Shown piece after piece: positions 8,444 through 16,620 of a DNA stretch of 52,004 nucleotides. The stretch lies in the IMG/VR virus record IMGVR_UViG_3300009177_000052, positions 1 to 52,004 of that record; one strand, written 5' to 3'. Both the position numbers and the translations under genes were made by a program. The notes beneath the pieces were generated by a model. It was not told where the DNA came from. It made no database searches and saw only the letters and a list, made by a program, of their open reading frames with translations. Position 1 is the first letter of the stretch, and each line of letters begins with the position of its first letter. This DNA is from a virus.

Positions 8444-8471
8444 TTGACGAAAGCTCCCGAGCGTATATCTT
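8444..8471 (+). promoter_or_regulatory. Sigma70-like promoter before NYN gene
   Basis: TTGACG, 16 nt, TATCTT. The gene's ribosome site (TTTGGAGCAGATCAT-ATG) is 35 nt downstream of the predicted start. The same TTGAC(G/C)-16/17 arrangement recurs at 42824, 44376 and 48153. Confidence 0.6.
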
Positions 8472-8515
8472 GAGGCCATAGACGCGGGTAACGCCGCATA
8501 TTTGGAGCAGATCAT

Positions 8516-9076
8516 ATGGTTTCGCCTTTCGGGATTCGCGCTGACGAACGCGTCGCCGTTTTTATCGACGGCCCAAATCTATATGCGGCGGCCAAGCAAG
8601 CCCAAGTCGAGATCGACTACAAGAAGCTGCGTGAGCACCTCGACGCTTCCTGCCAGTTCGTGCGCGCCTACTACTACACGGCGCTGGCCGACGACCCGGA
8701 AGTGTTCCAACCTATTCGCCCGCTCATCGACTTCCTTCGCTACAACGGCTTCTCCCTCGTGACGAAGCCGATGAAGGAGTTCACCGACGACGCCGGGCGC
8801 AAGCGCCACAAGGGCAACATGGACATCGAAATCGCGGTGGACATGCTGGCCTTCGCCGACAAGCTGGATCACATCGTGCTCTTCTCCGGCAACGGCGACT
8901 TCCGCCGGGCGGTGGAAGCGGTGCAGGACAAGGGCGTGCGCGTCACGGTCGTGTCCACCAAGGACAACAGCAGCACGATGATTGCGGACGAGCTTCGCAG
9001 TCAGTGCGACCGCTTCGTGGACGTGAAGGAACTGGCCGCCGTTGTCGGCCGTCCCCCGCGCGCCCGCGAAGACTAA
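8516..9076 (+). CDS. NYN/LabA-like PIN-fold nuclease
   Basis: A 186-residue protein matching the LabA/DUF88 NYN domain, a PIN-like metal-dependent ribonuclease fold. It shows VAVFIDGPNLY near residue 14, then YYYTAL, KGNMDIEIAVDML and LFSGNGDFRRAVEAV. The usual motif is SGDGDF; here the first Asp is Asn, which could weaken metal binding. It is close in length and wording to alphaproteobacterial chromosomal homologues, so capture from a host is likely. It has its own early-type promoter and a strong terminator, so it is a single-gene unit. RNA decay or modulation of host RNA is inferred. Confidence 0.88.
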   Translation: MVSPFGIRADERVAVFIDGPNLYAAAKQAQVEIDYKKLREHLDASCQFVRAYYYTALADDPEVFQPIRPLIDFLRYNGFSLVTKPMKEFTDDAGRKRHKGNMDIEIAVDMLAFADKLDHIVLFSGNGDFRRAVEAVQDKGVRVTVVSTKDNSSTMIADELRSQCDRFVDVKELAAVVGRPPRARED

Positions 9077-9119
9077 GTTTACCCGATTCGCACCTTGTGC
9101 CGGTGCGTTTTGGAAGACT

Positions 9120-9151
9120 GGGGGCGGCTTCGCGGTCGCCCCCTCTTTTTT
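9120..9151 (+). terminator. Rho-independent terminator after NYN gene
   Basis: GGGGGCG / CGCCCCC stem with a 10-nt loop, followed by TCTTTTTTT. It lies just after the NYN stop and before the CYTH gene. Confidence 0.85.
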
Positions 9152-9165
9152 AGCTTGGGCGGGCC

Positions 9166-9726
9166 ATGATTGAGAACGAACTGAAGTATGTGCTTCGCCT
9201 CGACTCGCAGGAGGCCATCAAAGAGAACTGTGGCTCTCCGTATCTGATCCGACAAGGCTACTTGCCCGGCAAGGCCCGCATCCGCAGCAAATGGCAACGC
9301 GGCAGCGACAACACCCCCGCCTTTTTCTTCACCTACAAGCTGCCGGTCAAAAACGTCCTCCAAGAGGATGTGGTCTTCGAGATCGAAAAAGACATCACCC
9401 AGCACGAATTCGACACGCTGTGGCCGCACACCGACCGGCGCCTCACCAAGCTGCGCTACGTCCTGAAAATCGACCGTGTCCAATGGGACATCGACTACTT
9501 TTTCGACGGTGATCGGCTGTATTTCGCGATGGCCGAGTGCGAGATGCCCGAAGACATGAGCGCCCCGCCGTCCATCCCCGAGTTCATTTCGGCGGCAGTG
9601 GTCTATGCCGTCCCCCGAGGCGAAACCAAAACCTACACCAGCGGCCGGATCGCAGACCCGACCTACGCGAAGAAACTCGCGGCGTCCCTCAAAAAACCGA
9701 AGGCCAAGAAAAAGCGATCTGCATAG
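9166..9726 (+). CDS. CYTH-domain (triphosphate tunnel) protein
   Basis: A 186-residue protein with CYTH hallmarks in order: ENELK (the ExExK motif) at residues 3-7, KARIRSK, FTYKLP, FEIEKDI, KLRYVLKID, WDIDYFF and YFAMAECEM. These charged residues line the tunnel in triphosphatases and class IV adenylate cyclases. The substrate cannot be told here; an inorganic or nucleoside triphosphate is likely. The C-terminal tail is lysine-rich (KKPKAKKKRS). It follows a terminator and has no strong promoter that I can see, so it may be transcribed by readthrough. Confidence 0.85.
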   Translation: MIENELKYVLRLDSQEAIKENCGSPYLIRQGYLPGKARIRSKWQRGSDNTPAFFFTYKLPVKNVLQEDVVFEIEKDITQHEFDTLWPHTDRRLTKLRYVLKIDRVQWDIDYFFDGDRLYFAMAECEMPEDMSAPPSIPEFISAAVVYAVPRGETKTYTSGRIADPTYAKKLAASLKKPKAKKKRSA

Positions 9727-9741
9727 GAAAGGGCGGTTTTC

Positions 9742-9766
9742 TATGCACGTCGAGCGAACGTGTATA
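9742..9766. terminator. Hairpin between convergent genes
   Basis: TATGCACGT / ACGTGTATA can form a 9-bp stem with one G.U pair and a 7-nt loop, between the convergent CYTH and methyltransferase genes. There is no long U-run, so termination is only probable. Confidence 0.4.
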
Positions 9767-9768
9767 GA

Positions 9769-10365
9769 TTAGAGCCATCCTAGCGTGGCTTCGCCCTCGA
9801 AGCCGTGTTCCCAGACGAACCACGCGAAGGCGATCATCCCAGAGTTTTTCATTTTCTCGCCGTTGCGGGTCATGGAGAGCCGCTTGGAGAAAACGTAGAC
9901 CTTCTTGAGGGGTGTGCTCTCAAACATTTTCTTCCGCTTCGCCCCTTCGAGGAACTGAAGTTTGCAGAGCATGGCTACCTTGCCGGTGGTCAGTTCCAGA
10001 GAATGATGGATAAACTCTTCGGCGAGCTTGAACGGAGGGTTGGTGATGATGTTCGGGGCGCGCATATCGCTGTTCAGGAAGTTCATGTCTCCCATCCCGT
10101 AGCCGCGATAGTTCAGATCGGTGGCCCAAATTTTGTGGCCATGCTCTTCGAGCACGCGGCAGATGGCGCCGTCTCCACACGCTGGTTCCCAGATCATCCC
10201 CTCGAACGTTTCGTTCGCGAGAAGCGCTTCGGTAGCCTCGGGTGGTGTGGGATAGAAGTCGTCGTCCGGCCGTCCAGCAGAGGTGCCTACAAGGCTCTGG
10301 GCGCGCTTCAATTTGGGATCAATGGGACGTTCGTCGGGGAAGAAGATCAAGGGTGCTTCGGTCAT
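9769..10365 (-). CDS. DNA adenine methyltransferase (orphan)
   Basis: A 198-residue SAM-dependent methyltransferase. WEPACGDG (motif I, SAM binding) is near residue 59, and TNPPFKLA (motif IV, the NPPF form of N6-adenine enzymes) is near 108. FYPTP upstream of motif I is typical of the family. No partner endonuclease or specificity subunit lies nearby, so it is probably an orphan that protects phage DNA or marks sites. A late box on the same strand ends 7 nt before the ATG. The target sequence cannot be read from the protein. Confidence 0.88.
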   Translation of the reverse strand: MTEAPLIFFPDERPIDPKLKRAQSLVGTSAGRPDDDFYPTPPEATEALLANETFEGMIWEPACGDGAICRVLEEHGHKIWATDLNYRGYGMGDMNFLNSDMRAPNIITNPPFKLAEEFIHHSLELTTGKVAMLCKLQFLEGAKRKKMFESTPLKKVYVFSKRLSMTRNGEKMKNSGMIAFAWFVWEHGFEGEATLGWL

Positions 10366-10372
10366 GCGAAGC

Positions 10373-10379
10373 TATTTAG
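10373..10379 (-). promoter_or_regulatory. Late promoter box CTAAATA
   Basis: Minus-strand CTAAATA ends 7 nt before the methyltransferase ATG, so the leader should be absent or 1-2 nt. Confidence 0.5.
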
Positions 10380-10387
10380 TATGGACT

Positions 10388-11932
10388 TTATGTCCTCCGA
10401 TTGATCTCGTCTTCCAGTTCGGAGCCCACCTGATCGAGCGTATTTTTCCAGTTCAACCGCTCGGTTTGATTGAAAATTTTCACGGAGGGATACCATGGAC
10501 TATCGGTGCGATCCTTCAACCAGCGCCAGCACCCGTCAAATCGAGAGAGCAGCCAAGTGGGCTTCCCAAGGGCCGCTGCCAAATGGGCAGTGGACGTATC
10601 GACCGCAATCACAAGGTCGAGTTGCTCGATGATCGAGGCGGTGTCCAAGAAGTCGAAATCATCTTCGAGGACGATGAGGGGGTAAAGCTCTTCGGGGAGC
10701 ACCTTGAGATAGTCGTTGGCTCGGTCGCCGAATTGCAGGCTGTAGATGTCCGCGTTCATCTGAAGAATTTCGGTGAACCACATCAGCCCGACGGATCGCC
10801 GGTTGTCGATCAGACGCATTTCGTTGGAGTCGCGCGCCTGCCCGGCCCAAACGATCCCAACTTTGAGATGGCCCGTGTCATCGAGCTTGCGTGCGGCCAC
10901 CAACTCTGTCGGAACTGTGAGATATGGAATGTCGGCTGGAATATTTTCCAGTGTCGTCCCAAACAGCATGGGTGCGTTCAGCATGGGGCACTCGAAATCG
11001 TAATCGAGACCCTCCCTGTTGGTGACAACCGGCAGCCCGAAGCAAGAGAACAGCCGCACCAGTGGCGCCGGGACGCAAATGGTCACGTCGGCGCCAGCCT
11101 CCACGAGCATGGGGGCGAAGCGCACGAACTGAATGCTGTCGCCGAAGCCTTGCTCGTGACAAAACAAAATTTTCTTGCCGCGAGCATCTTCCAGATTGGT
11201 GAGGATGGGTTTCTCGAACTCGACGATGGTGCCATCCGACATCGGGCAATTCCATCGACGCTCATACAGCTTCCAGCCCTCGGTATAGTCTCCAAGCTTC
11301 AGCTTCAGCGTCGCGCGATTGAAGTCCATTTCTGGGCTGTCCACCGTTTTGTCGGATGCAAGTTCGTCCAACATTTTCAAGGCAGCGTCATCGTCACCGA
11401 TATCGCTCAGGGTGACGGCTTTGTTCAATCGTGTGCGGATACGTCCCGCCGTATCATCGCCATTGAGGGCCAAGGCGCGGTCGTAGAGGGCCAGCGCGTC
11501 GCCAAGCTGCCCAAGACGCCTGTAGACGTTCCCGAGGTTCATGGCGGCTTCCCAGTGGCTTGAATCGGCCTCCAAAGCGGCCACGAGAGCATCTCGTGCC
11601 TTTTCGTGCTTATCGAGCGCCGTGAAAACACTGGCTGCGTTGAAGCACATGTTGGCATCCGTGGGGAATTCGCCGATTCCATTCAACGCGAAGGTCAGGG
11701 CCTTTTCAGCCGCGTTTGCTTCGAGGAAAGCCACGCAGGCATTTGCATACCAGTCGGCGCGAGGTTGGACGAGGCTGCTCGACATCAACAGCGTTTCGGC
11801 TTCGGCGAGCCGCCCGAGCGCAATCAAGGACAACCCTGTGATGTGCATGATCTCGGCCGACGCTGCACCAGCCACGAGAACTGCCTCGTGGTTGCCGTCG
11901 AAATATTCTTTCCAAATTTCCGCTGGTGTCAT
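10388..11932 (-). CDS. TPR-repeat glycosyltransferase (GT9/GT41-like)
   Basis: A 514-residue protein taking the internal ATG (MTPAEIW) as start. Residues about 20-240 are tetratricopeptide helices (EAAMNLGNVYRRLGQLGDAL and similar). The rest resembles the proteobacterial TPR-linked heptosyltransferase-type domain: FCHEQGFGDSIQFVRFAPML, VGIVWAG, LDLVIAVDTSTAHLAAALGK, WRWL and DSPWYPS. It probably transfers a sugar from a nucleotide donor. The acceptor may be a virion protein, phage DNA or host surface glycan, and none of these can be chosen from sequence. No Shine-Dalgarno site is clear. Such full-length fusions are more usual on host chromosomes. Confidence 0.85.
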   Translation of the reverse strand: MTPAEIWKEYFDGNHEAVLVAGAASAEIMHITGLSLIALGRLAEAETLLMSSSLVQPRADWYANACVAFLEANAAEKALTFALNGIGEFPTDANMCFNAASVFTALDKHEKARDALVAALEADSSHWEAAMNLGNVYRRLGQLGDALALYDRALALNGDDTAGRIRTRLNKAVTLSDIGDDDAALKMLDELASDKTVDSPEMDFNRATLKLKLGDYTEGWKLYERRWNCPMSDGTIVEFEKPILTNLEDARGKKILFCHEQGFGDSIQFVRFAPMLVEAGADVTICVPAPLVRLFSCFGLPVVTNREGLDYDFECPMLNAPMLFGTTLENIPADIPYLTVPTELVAARKLDDTGHLKVGIVWAGQARDSNEMRLIDNRRSVGLMWFTEILQMNADIYSLQFGDRANDYLKVLPEELYPLIVLEDDFDFLDTASIIEQLDLVIAVDTSTAHLAAALGKPTWLLSRFDGCWRWLKDRTDSPWYPSVKIFNQTERLNWKNTLDQVGSELEDEINRRT

Positions 11933-11965
11933 TTTACGACTATAGACTGAGGGGACCACCCGACG

Positions 11966-11972
11966 CTAAATA
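11966..11972 (+). promoter_or_regulatory. Late promoter box CTAAATA (leaderless context)
   Basis: CTAAATA ends 5 nt before the ATG of the ADP-ribosyltransferase-like gene at 11978. Confidence 0.6.
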
Positions 11973-11977
11973 TATCA

Positions 11978-12916
11978 ATGCGGTATCGTGAAATCATTGC
12001 TGAGCGGGACACCATGAACGGGTGGTTCGCGGGGTCCAAGGTCGTCGATCAAAACGGCACCCCCAAGAAAATGTATCACGGTAGCAACACCGGTTTCACC
12101 AAGTTCGATCCGGCGAAAGCCAACCCCAAAGCGCTGGTTGGTCCCGGCTTCTATTTCACAGACAATCCCGAAGTCGCCGGTGGCACAGGCGGCGCCCAAA
12201 GCGATGAAGAGCTTCGGGCCAAAGCCATGTTCAATCAGGCTGGCTATGCCTTCCAAGGCGCAAAGTTTGAAGTCCCGCCGCTGACCAAGCGTCAGATGGA
12301 ACACTTCCGTCGCATCTTCAACAGCAAGCAGGTCGAACAGGACTGGCGTTCAGACATTGGGTCGCGCGAGAACTGGCAACGGGCTGGCAAGGCGTTCGAT
12401 GAAGGCCCGGAAGCTCTGGCGGTCTGGATCGCGAACCAAGCACCACAATGGGTGAAGGATCGCATGAAGTTGGCGCCGGTCGAAACGACCACACCCACCG
12501 TCTATCCCTGCTATCTCGCGATCAAGCATCCGTTCGAGATGGACAAGATGTATACGCCGGAAGAGGCACAGGCCCTCCGCGCAAAAATGTGGGAAGCATC
12601 CAAGCAGTTTATCGAGGGTGGCGAGCACTACGAAACATTTGATAATGCCACCGCTGGCTATCGCGGCTCAACGCGCGACGTGGCGGGTGGCTATATCTGG
12701 GAATGGCTTGCACGACGGGTCTTCAGCAGCAATGGCGAGAAGACGACGGCGACCCTGAAAGCCATGGGCTACGACGGCATCCACCACGAGGGTGGCAAGA
12801 ACGTCGGCACGATGGGCAAACACGACGTGTGGGTGGCTTGGTATCCCAATCAGATCAAATCGGTGTTCGCTCAGAAATTCGATCCGAACAGCCACGACAT
12901 CGGCGAATCCCAATAG
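11978..12916 (+). CDS. ADP-ribosyltransferase-like protein (ART-PolyVal type)
   Basis: A 312-residue protein with the layout of the ART domain common in phage polyvalent proteins. VVDQNGTPKKMYHGSNTGF is near residue 22, GPGFYFTDNPEVAG near 56, and a C-terminal GYDGIHHEGGKN...VAWYPNQIKSV follows. These correspond to the NAD-binding H/Y and glycine elements and the catalytic region; the exact catalytic Glu is not certain. Late control suggests a protein made for packaging and injection, as T4 Alt is, but that is inference. The target is unknown. It is divergent from the glycosyltransferase and closed by a hairpin. Confidence 0.75.
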   Translation: MRYREIIAERDTMNGWFAGSKVVDQNGTPKKMYHGSNTGFTKFDPAKANPKALVGPGFYFTDNPEVAGGTGGAQSDEELRAKAMFNQAGYAFQGAKFEVPPLTKRQMEHFRRIFNSKQVEQDWRSDIGSRENWQRAGKAFDEGPEALAVWIANQAPQWVKDRMKLAPVETTTPTVYPCYLAIKHPFEMDKMYTPEEAQALRAKMWEASKQFIEGGEHYETFDNATAGYRGSTRDVAGGYIWEWLARRVFSSNGEKTTATLKAMGYDGIHHEGGKNVGTMGKHDVWVAWYPNQIKSVFAQKFDPNSHDIGESQ

Positions 12917-12947
12917 GAAACGCCTCCAAGTTTCCTTGGAGGCGTCT
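12917..12947. terminator. Bidirectional hairpin between convergent genes
   Basis: Perfect 11-bp stem ACGCCTCCAAG / CTTGGAGGCGT with a TTTC loop, between convergent stops. No long U-run follows on either strand. Confidence 0.6.
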
Positions 12948-12952
12948 TGACC

Positions 12953-13180
12953 TTAGCGGTAGCTCAGGTCCCCGGTCACTTGAACGCCCGAGACCGCTGC
13001 CATTGGAATGTAGCGGCGCGGGGCGATGTCCGGCGGGCTCATGAAGAGCAACAGGCCGTCATCCAGAACTTCGAGAATGCCGACGCCAAGGTGGCTGGTG
13101 CCATCTACCAGATACACATCAAATGTATCCGTGGGGTTCGCCCCCTGATAGCCGCTGAGATCGCCAACGATATTAGACAT
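12953..13180 (-). CDS. Hypothetical protein, 75 residues
   Basis: The ATG follows AAGGGACACT, a fair ribosome site. The product is acidic and beta-rich (TFDVYLVDGTSHLGVGILEVLDDGLLLF as a pattern of strands), with the look of a small Sm-like or SH3-like barrel. No family recognised. It lies between the fibre genes' terminator and a convergent hairpin, so it seems to be its own small unit. Confidence 0.6.
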   Translation of the reverse strand: MSNIVGDLSGYQGANPTDTFDVYLVDGTSHLGVGILEVLDDGLLLFMSPPDIAPRRYIPMAAVSGVQVTGDLSYR

Positions 13181-13239
13181 AGTGTCCCTTCAAACTGTGG
13201 TTAAGCTAGAAGAATGCTACGATGACGTTAGTTTTACAA

Positions 13240-13274
13240 TAAAAAACACCCCCGAAAGTTGCCTTTCGAGGGTG
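13240..13274 (-). terminator. Rho-independent terminator after minus-strand fibre genes
   Basis: On the minus strand, CACCCTCGAAAG-GCAA-CTTTCGGGGGTG (one G.U) is followed by TTTTTTATT. It lies just downstream of the 13302-14384 gene. Confidence 0.9.
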
Positions 13275-13301
13275 CTTTGCTTGAGCAGTGGTGGGACTAT
13301 A

Positions 13302-14384
13302 TTAGGCCCAAGTGATCGTAACCTTCGCAGCGCCCGTAGTCGGGGAACCGGAGAAGTAGGTGGACACATCCACGTTGGCGTTGGCCGGGAACTGGTAGAC
13401 CGGATAGGTCACGTAGGTTCCGGCGGTTTGCAGATCGACATCCGTGCTGCCGTCGAGCAGGCGGGTGTTGACGGCCGCGTCCCCGATGTTGACCGAGGCG
13501 TTGCCATCAAACACGCTCATGACTTCGACGCTCACTTCGACAACACGGGTGCCGTTACCGACTGATCCGATGAGAGTTGAAGCGTTTGCGAAGCTCGTGT
13601 TGTCGATGTTGATGTAGGTCGTCAGGGCATCAGTGCGAGCCGAAGCTTGCGTCGCGATGCACTGCCACGCCGAACCGGTCCACAGGTAGTCGGCGAATTC
13701 GCCGGGACCTGCGTTGGCCGGGTCACCGCTCGCGTCCAGAACGTGAGCGATATCGCCTGCGTTCGGGGTCAGAGCGTTACGAGCCGCGATATTGGCGACG
13801 ACGGTCGTCTTCGACGAACCGGCGACTGCGGTCAGGTTGGTGTCCAGCGTGGTGCCGGTGTAGCGGTAGACTTCGATGTAGACGCCATCGGTGGCGACAC
13901 CAACGGTGCCGGTGCCGATAGTGGCGGTGATGCCCGAAGGAATCGTGCCGGTGAAGTTCAGCGTGCCCGAGACGTAGTCGAAGACGTATTCTTGGCTGGT
14001 CGTATCGGGGAAGATACGAGCCGCCTTGGCGCCGTTGGGGTCACCCAGCCACACGCGGACCAGATAACCGGCGCCGAAGGTGGTCGGGATGAAGTTGCCC
14101 ATGCCAGCACCCCAAGTCACGTTGGCCGGGGAAGTCGGGTCCATCGTGAGTTGGAGACGCGAGGCGCCGTAATACTTGTGAACGACCGAAGTGGTCGAAC
14201 CCGGCGGAACAGTCGGGACGTTGGTGGAGTCAGCTTGCGTCCACACGTTGGTGGCATAGACGGGAAGCGGCGAGGCAACGGTTTCGTTCGAACCGGTCTT
14301 CACGAGGGCGTTGGCGGTCTTCGAAGTTCCGAAGATCACTTTCTTCCAGAGGAAGTCCAGCTTTTCTGTGTCAGAAATGGTCAT
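13302..14384 (-). CDS. Virion fibre/structural protein
   Basis: A 360-residue protein. The N-terminus (DTEKLDFLWKKVIFGTSKTA) looks like a conserved attachment module. The middle is beta-rich (GYLVRVWLGDP). The last 120 residues share two modules with the partial protein at 1-1142: IAARNAL...GDIAHVLD and VVEVSVEVMSVF...VNIGD...AKVTITWA. The second is also at the C-terminus of the 1251-4694 fibre. Ribosome site GGGGAGCATTGACCA. Co-transcribed with the 14400 gene from late boxes at 16262 and 16336. Probably a fibre or fibre-tip component. Confidence 0.75.
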   Translation of the reverse strand: MTISDTEKLDFLWKKVIFGTSKTANALVKTGSNETVASPLPVYATNVWTQADSTNVPTVPPGSTTSVVHKYYGASRLQLTMDPTSPANVTWGAGMGNFIPTTFGAGYLVRVWLGDPNGAKAARIFPDTTSQEYVFDYVSGTLNFTGTIPSGITATIGTGTVGVATDGVYIEVYRYTGTTLDTNLTAVAGSSKTTVVANIAARNALTPNAGDIAHVLDASGDPANAGPGEFADYLWTGSAWQCIATQASARTDALTTYINIDNTSFANASTLIGSVGNGTRVVEVSVEVMSVFDGNASVNIGDAAVNTRLLDGSTDVDLQTAGTYVTYPVYQFPANANVDVSTYFSGSPTTGAAKVTITWA

Positions 14385-14399
14385 TGGTCAATGCTCCCC

Positions 14400-16229
14400 T
14401 TAGTTCGTGAAGCTGAGAGCAGTGATCGACTGACCGGCATTCAGACGAATGCGGACGAGGATTTGATTGCCCGTTGCGGAGGTTGAAGAGGCGGTGCCGA
14501 AGGTGATCTGGAAGGTGCCCGAAGAACCGTTCATCACGGTGCCGGAGGCGCAACCAGCAGTCAGTTCGCCAGCACCACCGGGGACGCCCGCGCCTGCGTA
14601 AGCGACGAATGCGTTCCACCAAGCGCCGCCAACGGCGTTAGGCGAGACACCAGCGTTGTCCGAGACGCCCGGCAGACCGATCCAGACGCCAGCGTAGGTG
14701 CCGGTGACGGTGATCTTGAACTGCGAGAGCGCGGTGCGGTTGAACGAGAACGTCACATACTGTGCAGCGTCTTGACCCGAGAGGTTCGGACCAACCGGCA
14801 GGAAGCCGGTGCTGTAGTTGGTGGTGTCGTTCTTCAGGGCGCCAGCGACGACGGTGGCATCCCAAGTGTGGAGCGAAGCCGACTGGACCCAAGTGTTGGA
14901 TGCCAGAACCGGCGTGTTGCCCGTTGCCTGACCAACGCGGATGGCGTTGTTGGCGTTCGGAGAAGAGCCGAGGCCGGTGACCGTAACGTTGAGTTCGTCA
15001 ACGCGGGTGGTCGTGCCGTTCTTCACGAGGATGACCGTGGACGGGGTTGCGCCAGCGCCGGTGCCCGCAACGTTGGTGCCGGTCAGGGTGACTTGGCCGC
15101 TGTTGTGCACGTTCGTCGGGTTGACGTTGACGGTGACGTTGGACATCGCCGTAGCAGAGGTGGTGTTCTGCGGGATCGGAGTAGCAACGCCGATGTTCGC
15201 GTAGGTGTAGTTTTGCGTCGAGAGGATCGAGTTCGTAGCCGAAACCGCCAGAGGGTTACCGTTGAAGTAGGTTTGACCAGCGAGGTTCGAAATGGAACCA
15301 CCAACCGTCAGCGTTGCACCCGTGTTGTAGTGCGGGACGCTGGACGAATAGGCGACGGTGCCGTTCGATGCTTGGGCGAGAGTCGCGAGCGTGATCGCCG
15401 GAGCGGTGTTCAGCGAGTCCTTGACGAAGTAGGTGAAGGCGGTCGAGCCCGCTGCCGTATCCGTGACCTTCAGGCTGTGGACACCGGCGTTGGAGATCGT
15501 GGCGGCCGAGACACTGACGTTGACCGAAGTCCAGAAGCCCGGCGTCGAGACCGGATAGGCTGCTTGACCTGCGATGACGAGACCACCGTAGGTGCCGTTG
15601 TCACCCGAGCCAGTCAGAGTGTGCGAACCGACGGAAGCGTTGTCGATCAGCAGCGACAGAGTGCCGGAATCACCCGGACCAACCTGCGTGATTGTGTTGT
15701 TCGAAGAGACGTTGCCCGTGATACGAGTAACCGAGGTGCCTGCGGTGATACCCGAGGACGCATAGTCGGTGACGCCGTTTGCGAGCACCGGGGATGAACC
15801 GGTGGACGTGACTGCGAAGTTGGTTGCATTGGGGAAGTTCGGCGGGGAAGCCGGAACCAGCTTTCCGAGAACTTCATTGAGCGAGTCAACCGCGTCCGAA
15901 ACCTTGGTGCTGTCGGTCAGCGGAACCGCGCCACCAGCCCAAGTGCCGTCGCCATTCACAGCGACGTTGCCCAGAATCAGATGGAAGCCATCCGAAACTG
16001 CTGCATTCGAAATTGCGTTGCTCAACGAGTTATACTGGTTGTTCAACTGAAGAAGGGTAACCACGTCACTGTTGGCGACGGCCTGCGCCGCACGAACAGT
16101 GGTCAACGTAGTTCCGTCGGCACTACGAGCCTCGACGACCGATCCATTCACCTTGATGCGAGGACCAGCCTTGCCAAGTTGAAGATCGGGGCCAACGCCC
16201 GAAAGTCCGAAGTTTTTTGTGTCTGCCAT
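14400..16229 (-). CDS. Tail fibre-like protein with Ig-like beta domains
   Basis: A 609-residue protein from the ATG at 16229; ribosome site CGGAGATAGACACA. An upstream in-frame ATG exists but lacks a ribosome site. The N-terminus MADTKNFGLSGVG...LQLGKAGP matches the start of the 1251-4694 fibre, so both probably dock to the same tail partner. The rest is Thr/Ser/Asn/Gly-rich with repeated beta-sandwich patterns (TVTGTYAGVWIGLPG, LKVTDTAAGSTAFTYFV), typical of fibre shafts and bacterial Ig-like domains. The end is AGQSITALSFTN. Receptor binding is inferred. Confidence 0.75.
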   Translation of the reverse strand: MADTKNFGLSGVGPDLQLGKAGPRIKVNGSVVEARSADGTTLTTVRAAQAVANSDVVTLLQLNNQYNSLSNAISNAAVSDGFHLILGNVAVNGDGTWAGGAVPLTDSTKVSDAVDSLNEVLGKLVPASPPNFPNATNFAVTSTGSSPVLANGVTDYASSGITAGTSVTRITGNVSSNNTITQVGPGDSGTLSLLIDNASVGSHTLTGSGDNGTYGGLVIAGQAAYPVSTPGFWTSVNVSVSAATISNAGVHSLKVTDTAAGSTAFTYFVKDSLNTAPAITLATLAQASNGTVAYSSSVPHYNTGATLTVGGSISNLAGQTYFNGNPLAVSATNSILSTQNYTYANIGVATPIPQNTTSATAMSNVTVNVNPTNVHNSGQVTLTGTNVAGTGAGATPSTVILVKNGTTTRVDELNVTVTGLGSSPNANNAIRVGQATGNTPVLASNTWVQSASLHTWDATVVAGALKNDTTNYSTGFLPVGPNLSGQDAAQYVTFSFNRTALSQFKITVTGTYAGVWIGLPGVSDNAGVSPNAVGGAWWNAFVAYAGAGVPGGAGELTAGCASGTVMNGSSGTFQITFGTASSTSATGNQILVRIRLNAGQSITALSFTN

Positions 16230-16240
16230 TGTGTCTATCT

Positions 16241-16261
16241 CCGAAAGGGGACTCCTTTCGG
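16241..16261 (-). other. Inverted repeat abutting late box
   Basis: CCGAAAGG / CCTTTCGG with a 5-nt spacer lies directly after the minus-strand late box at 16262. The expected start falls inside it, so it is more likely a DNA palindrome than a full RNA hairpin. Confidence 0.4.
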
Positions 16262-16268
16262 TATTTAG
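16262..16268 (-). promoter_or_regulatory. Late promoter box CTAAATA for fibre pair
   Basis: Minus-strand CTAAATA, 32 nt before the ATG at 16229. Confidence 0.6.
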
Positions 16269-16291
16269 GTAGAACAGCACGAGTATTCACA

Positions 16292-16311
16292 TCTCCGATT
16301 ACTATCGGAGA
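16292..16311 (-). other. Perfect 8-bp hairpin between two late boxes
   Basis: TCTCCGAT-TACT-ATCGGAGA. It would be present only in transcripts from the upstream box at 16336. Confidence 0.4.
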
Positions 16312-16335
16312 CGGCTCATGACCAATGGTCTATTT

Positions 16336-16342
16336 TATTTAG
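16336..16342 (-). promoter_or_regulatory. Second late promoter box CTAAATA for fibre pair
   Basis: Minus-strand CTAAATA just downstream of the tmRNA terminator and 74 nt above the nearer box at 16262. Confidence 0.5.
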
Positions 16343-16350
16343 TTCTGAGG

Positions 16351-16381
16351 GAAAAATGGTGGTGGGGGACCGAAGTCCCCC
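16351..16381 (-). terminator. Terminator of tmRNA unit
   Basis: On the minus strand GGGGGAC-TTCG-GTCCCCC, a 7-bp stem with the extra-stable cUUCGg loop, followed by ACCACCATTTTTC. The UUCG orientation shows that the minus strand is the RNA strand. Confidence 0.7.
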
Positions 16382-16415
16382 TTCTGTTGCCAGACCTCCA
16401 CCCGGTCCCTGATGC

Positions 16416-16460
16416 TTACGCCGCGAGGGCGTAAGCAGCCATGTCAACGTTGTCGTTGGC
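16416..16460 (-). other. tmRNA proteolysis tag ORF
   Basis: Reading from GCC as resume codon, the tag is ANDNVDMAAYALAA followed by TAA, with one further Ala expected from the charged tmRNA. The ANDN start and YALAA end are those of alphaproteobacterial tags, and LAA is the ClpXP signal. An A lies at position -4 from the resume codon, as in known tmRNAs. The stop codon sits inside the P5-like hairpin. Confidence 0.88.
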
Positions 16461-16551
16461 AGTTAGAATTGTGAACTGATTTTCGGTCGTTTCTTACCGG
16501 GATTCTCGCAAACTCTTTGCCGCAGCCAATCGAAAGCTGTTCGCCCCCATT

Positions 16552-16620
16552 ATTGAACACATCGGCGAAATACGCCAATATCCGCCCATCAACCCGTTCT
16601 GGGCAACCGATGTGTTCAAT
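16552..16620 (-). repeat. Inverted repeat joining tmRNA halves
   Basis: ATTGAACACATCGG (from 16620 down) and CCGATGTGTTCAAT (from 16565 down) are perfect complements of 14 nt. They continue the acceptor stem into the precursor linker, which would hold the two halves together until processing at CCA and at the mature 5' end. Confidence 0.85.

Noticed and set aside
10283-11563. 426-codon plus-strand frame opposite the glycosyltransferase
   Set aside because: The minus-strand product has clear TPR and GT motifs throughout; the plus-strand frame has none.
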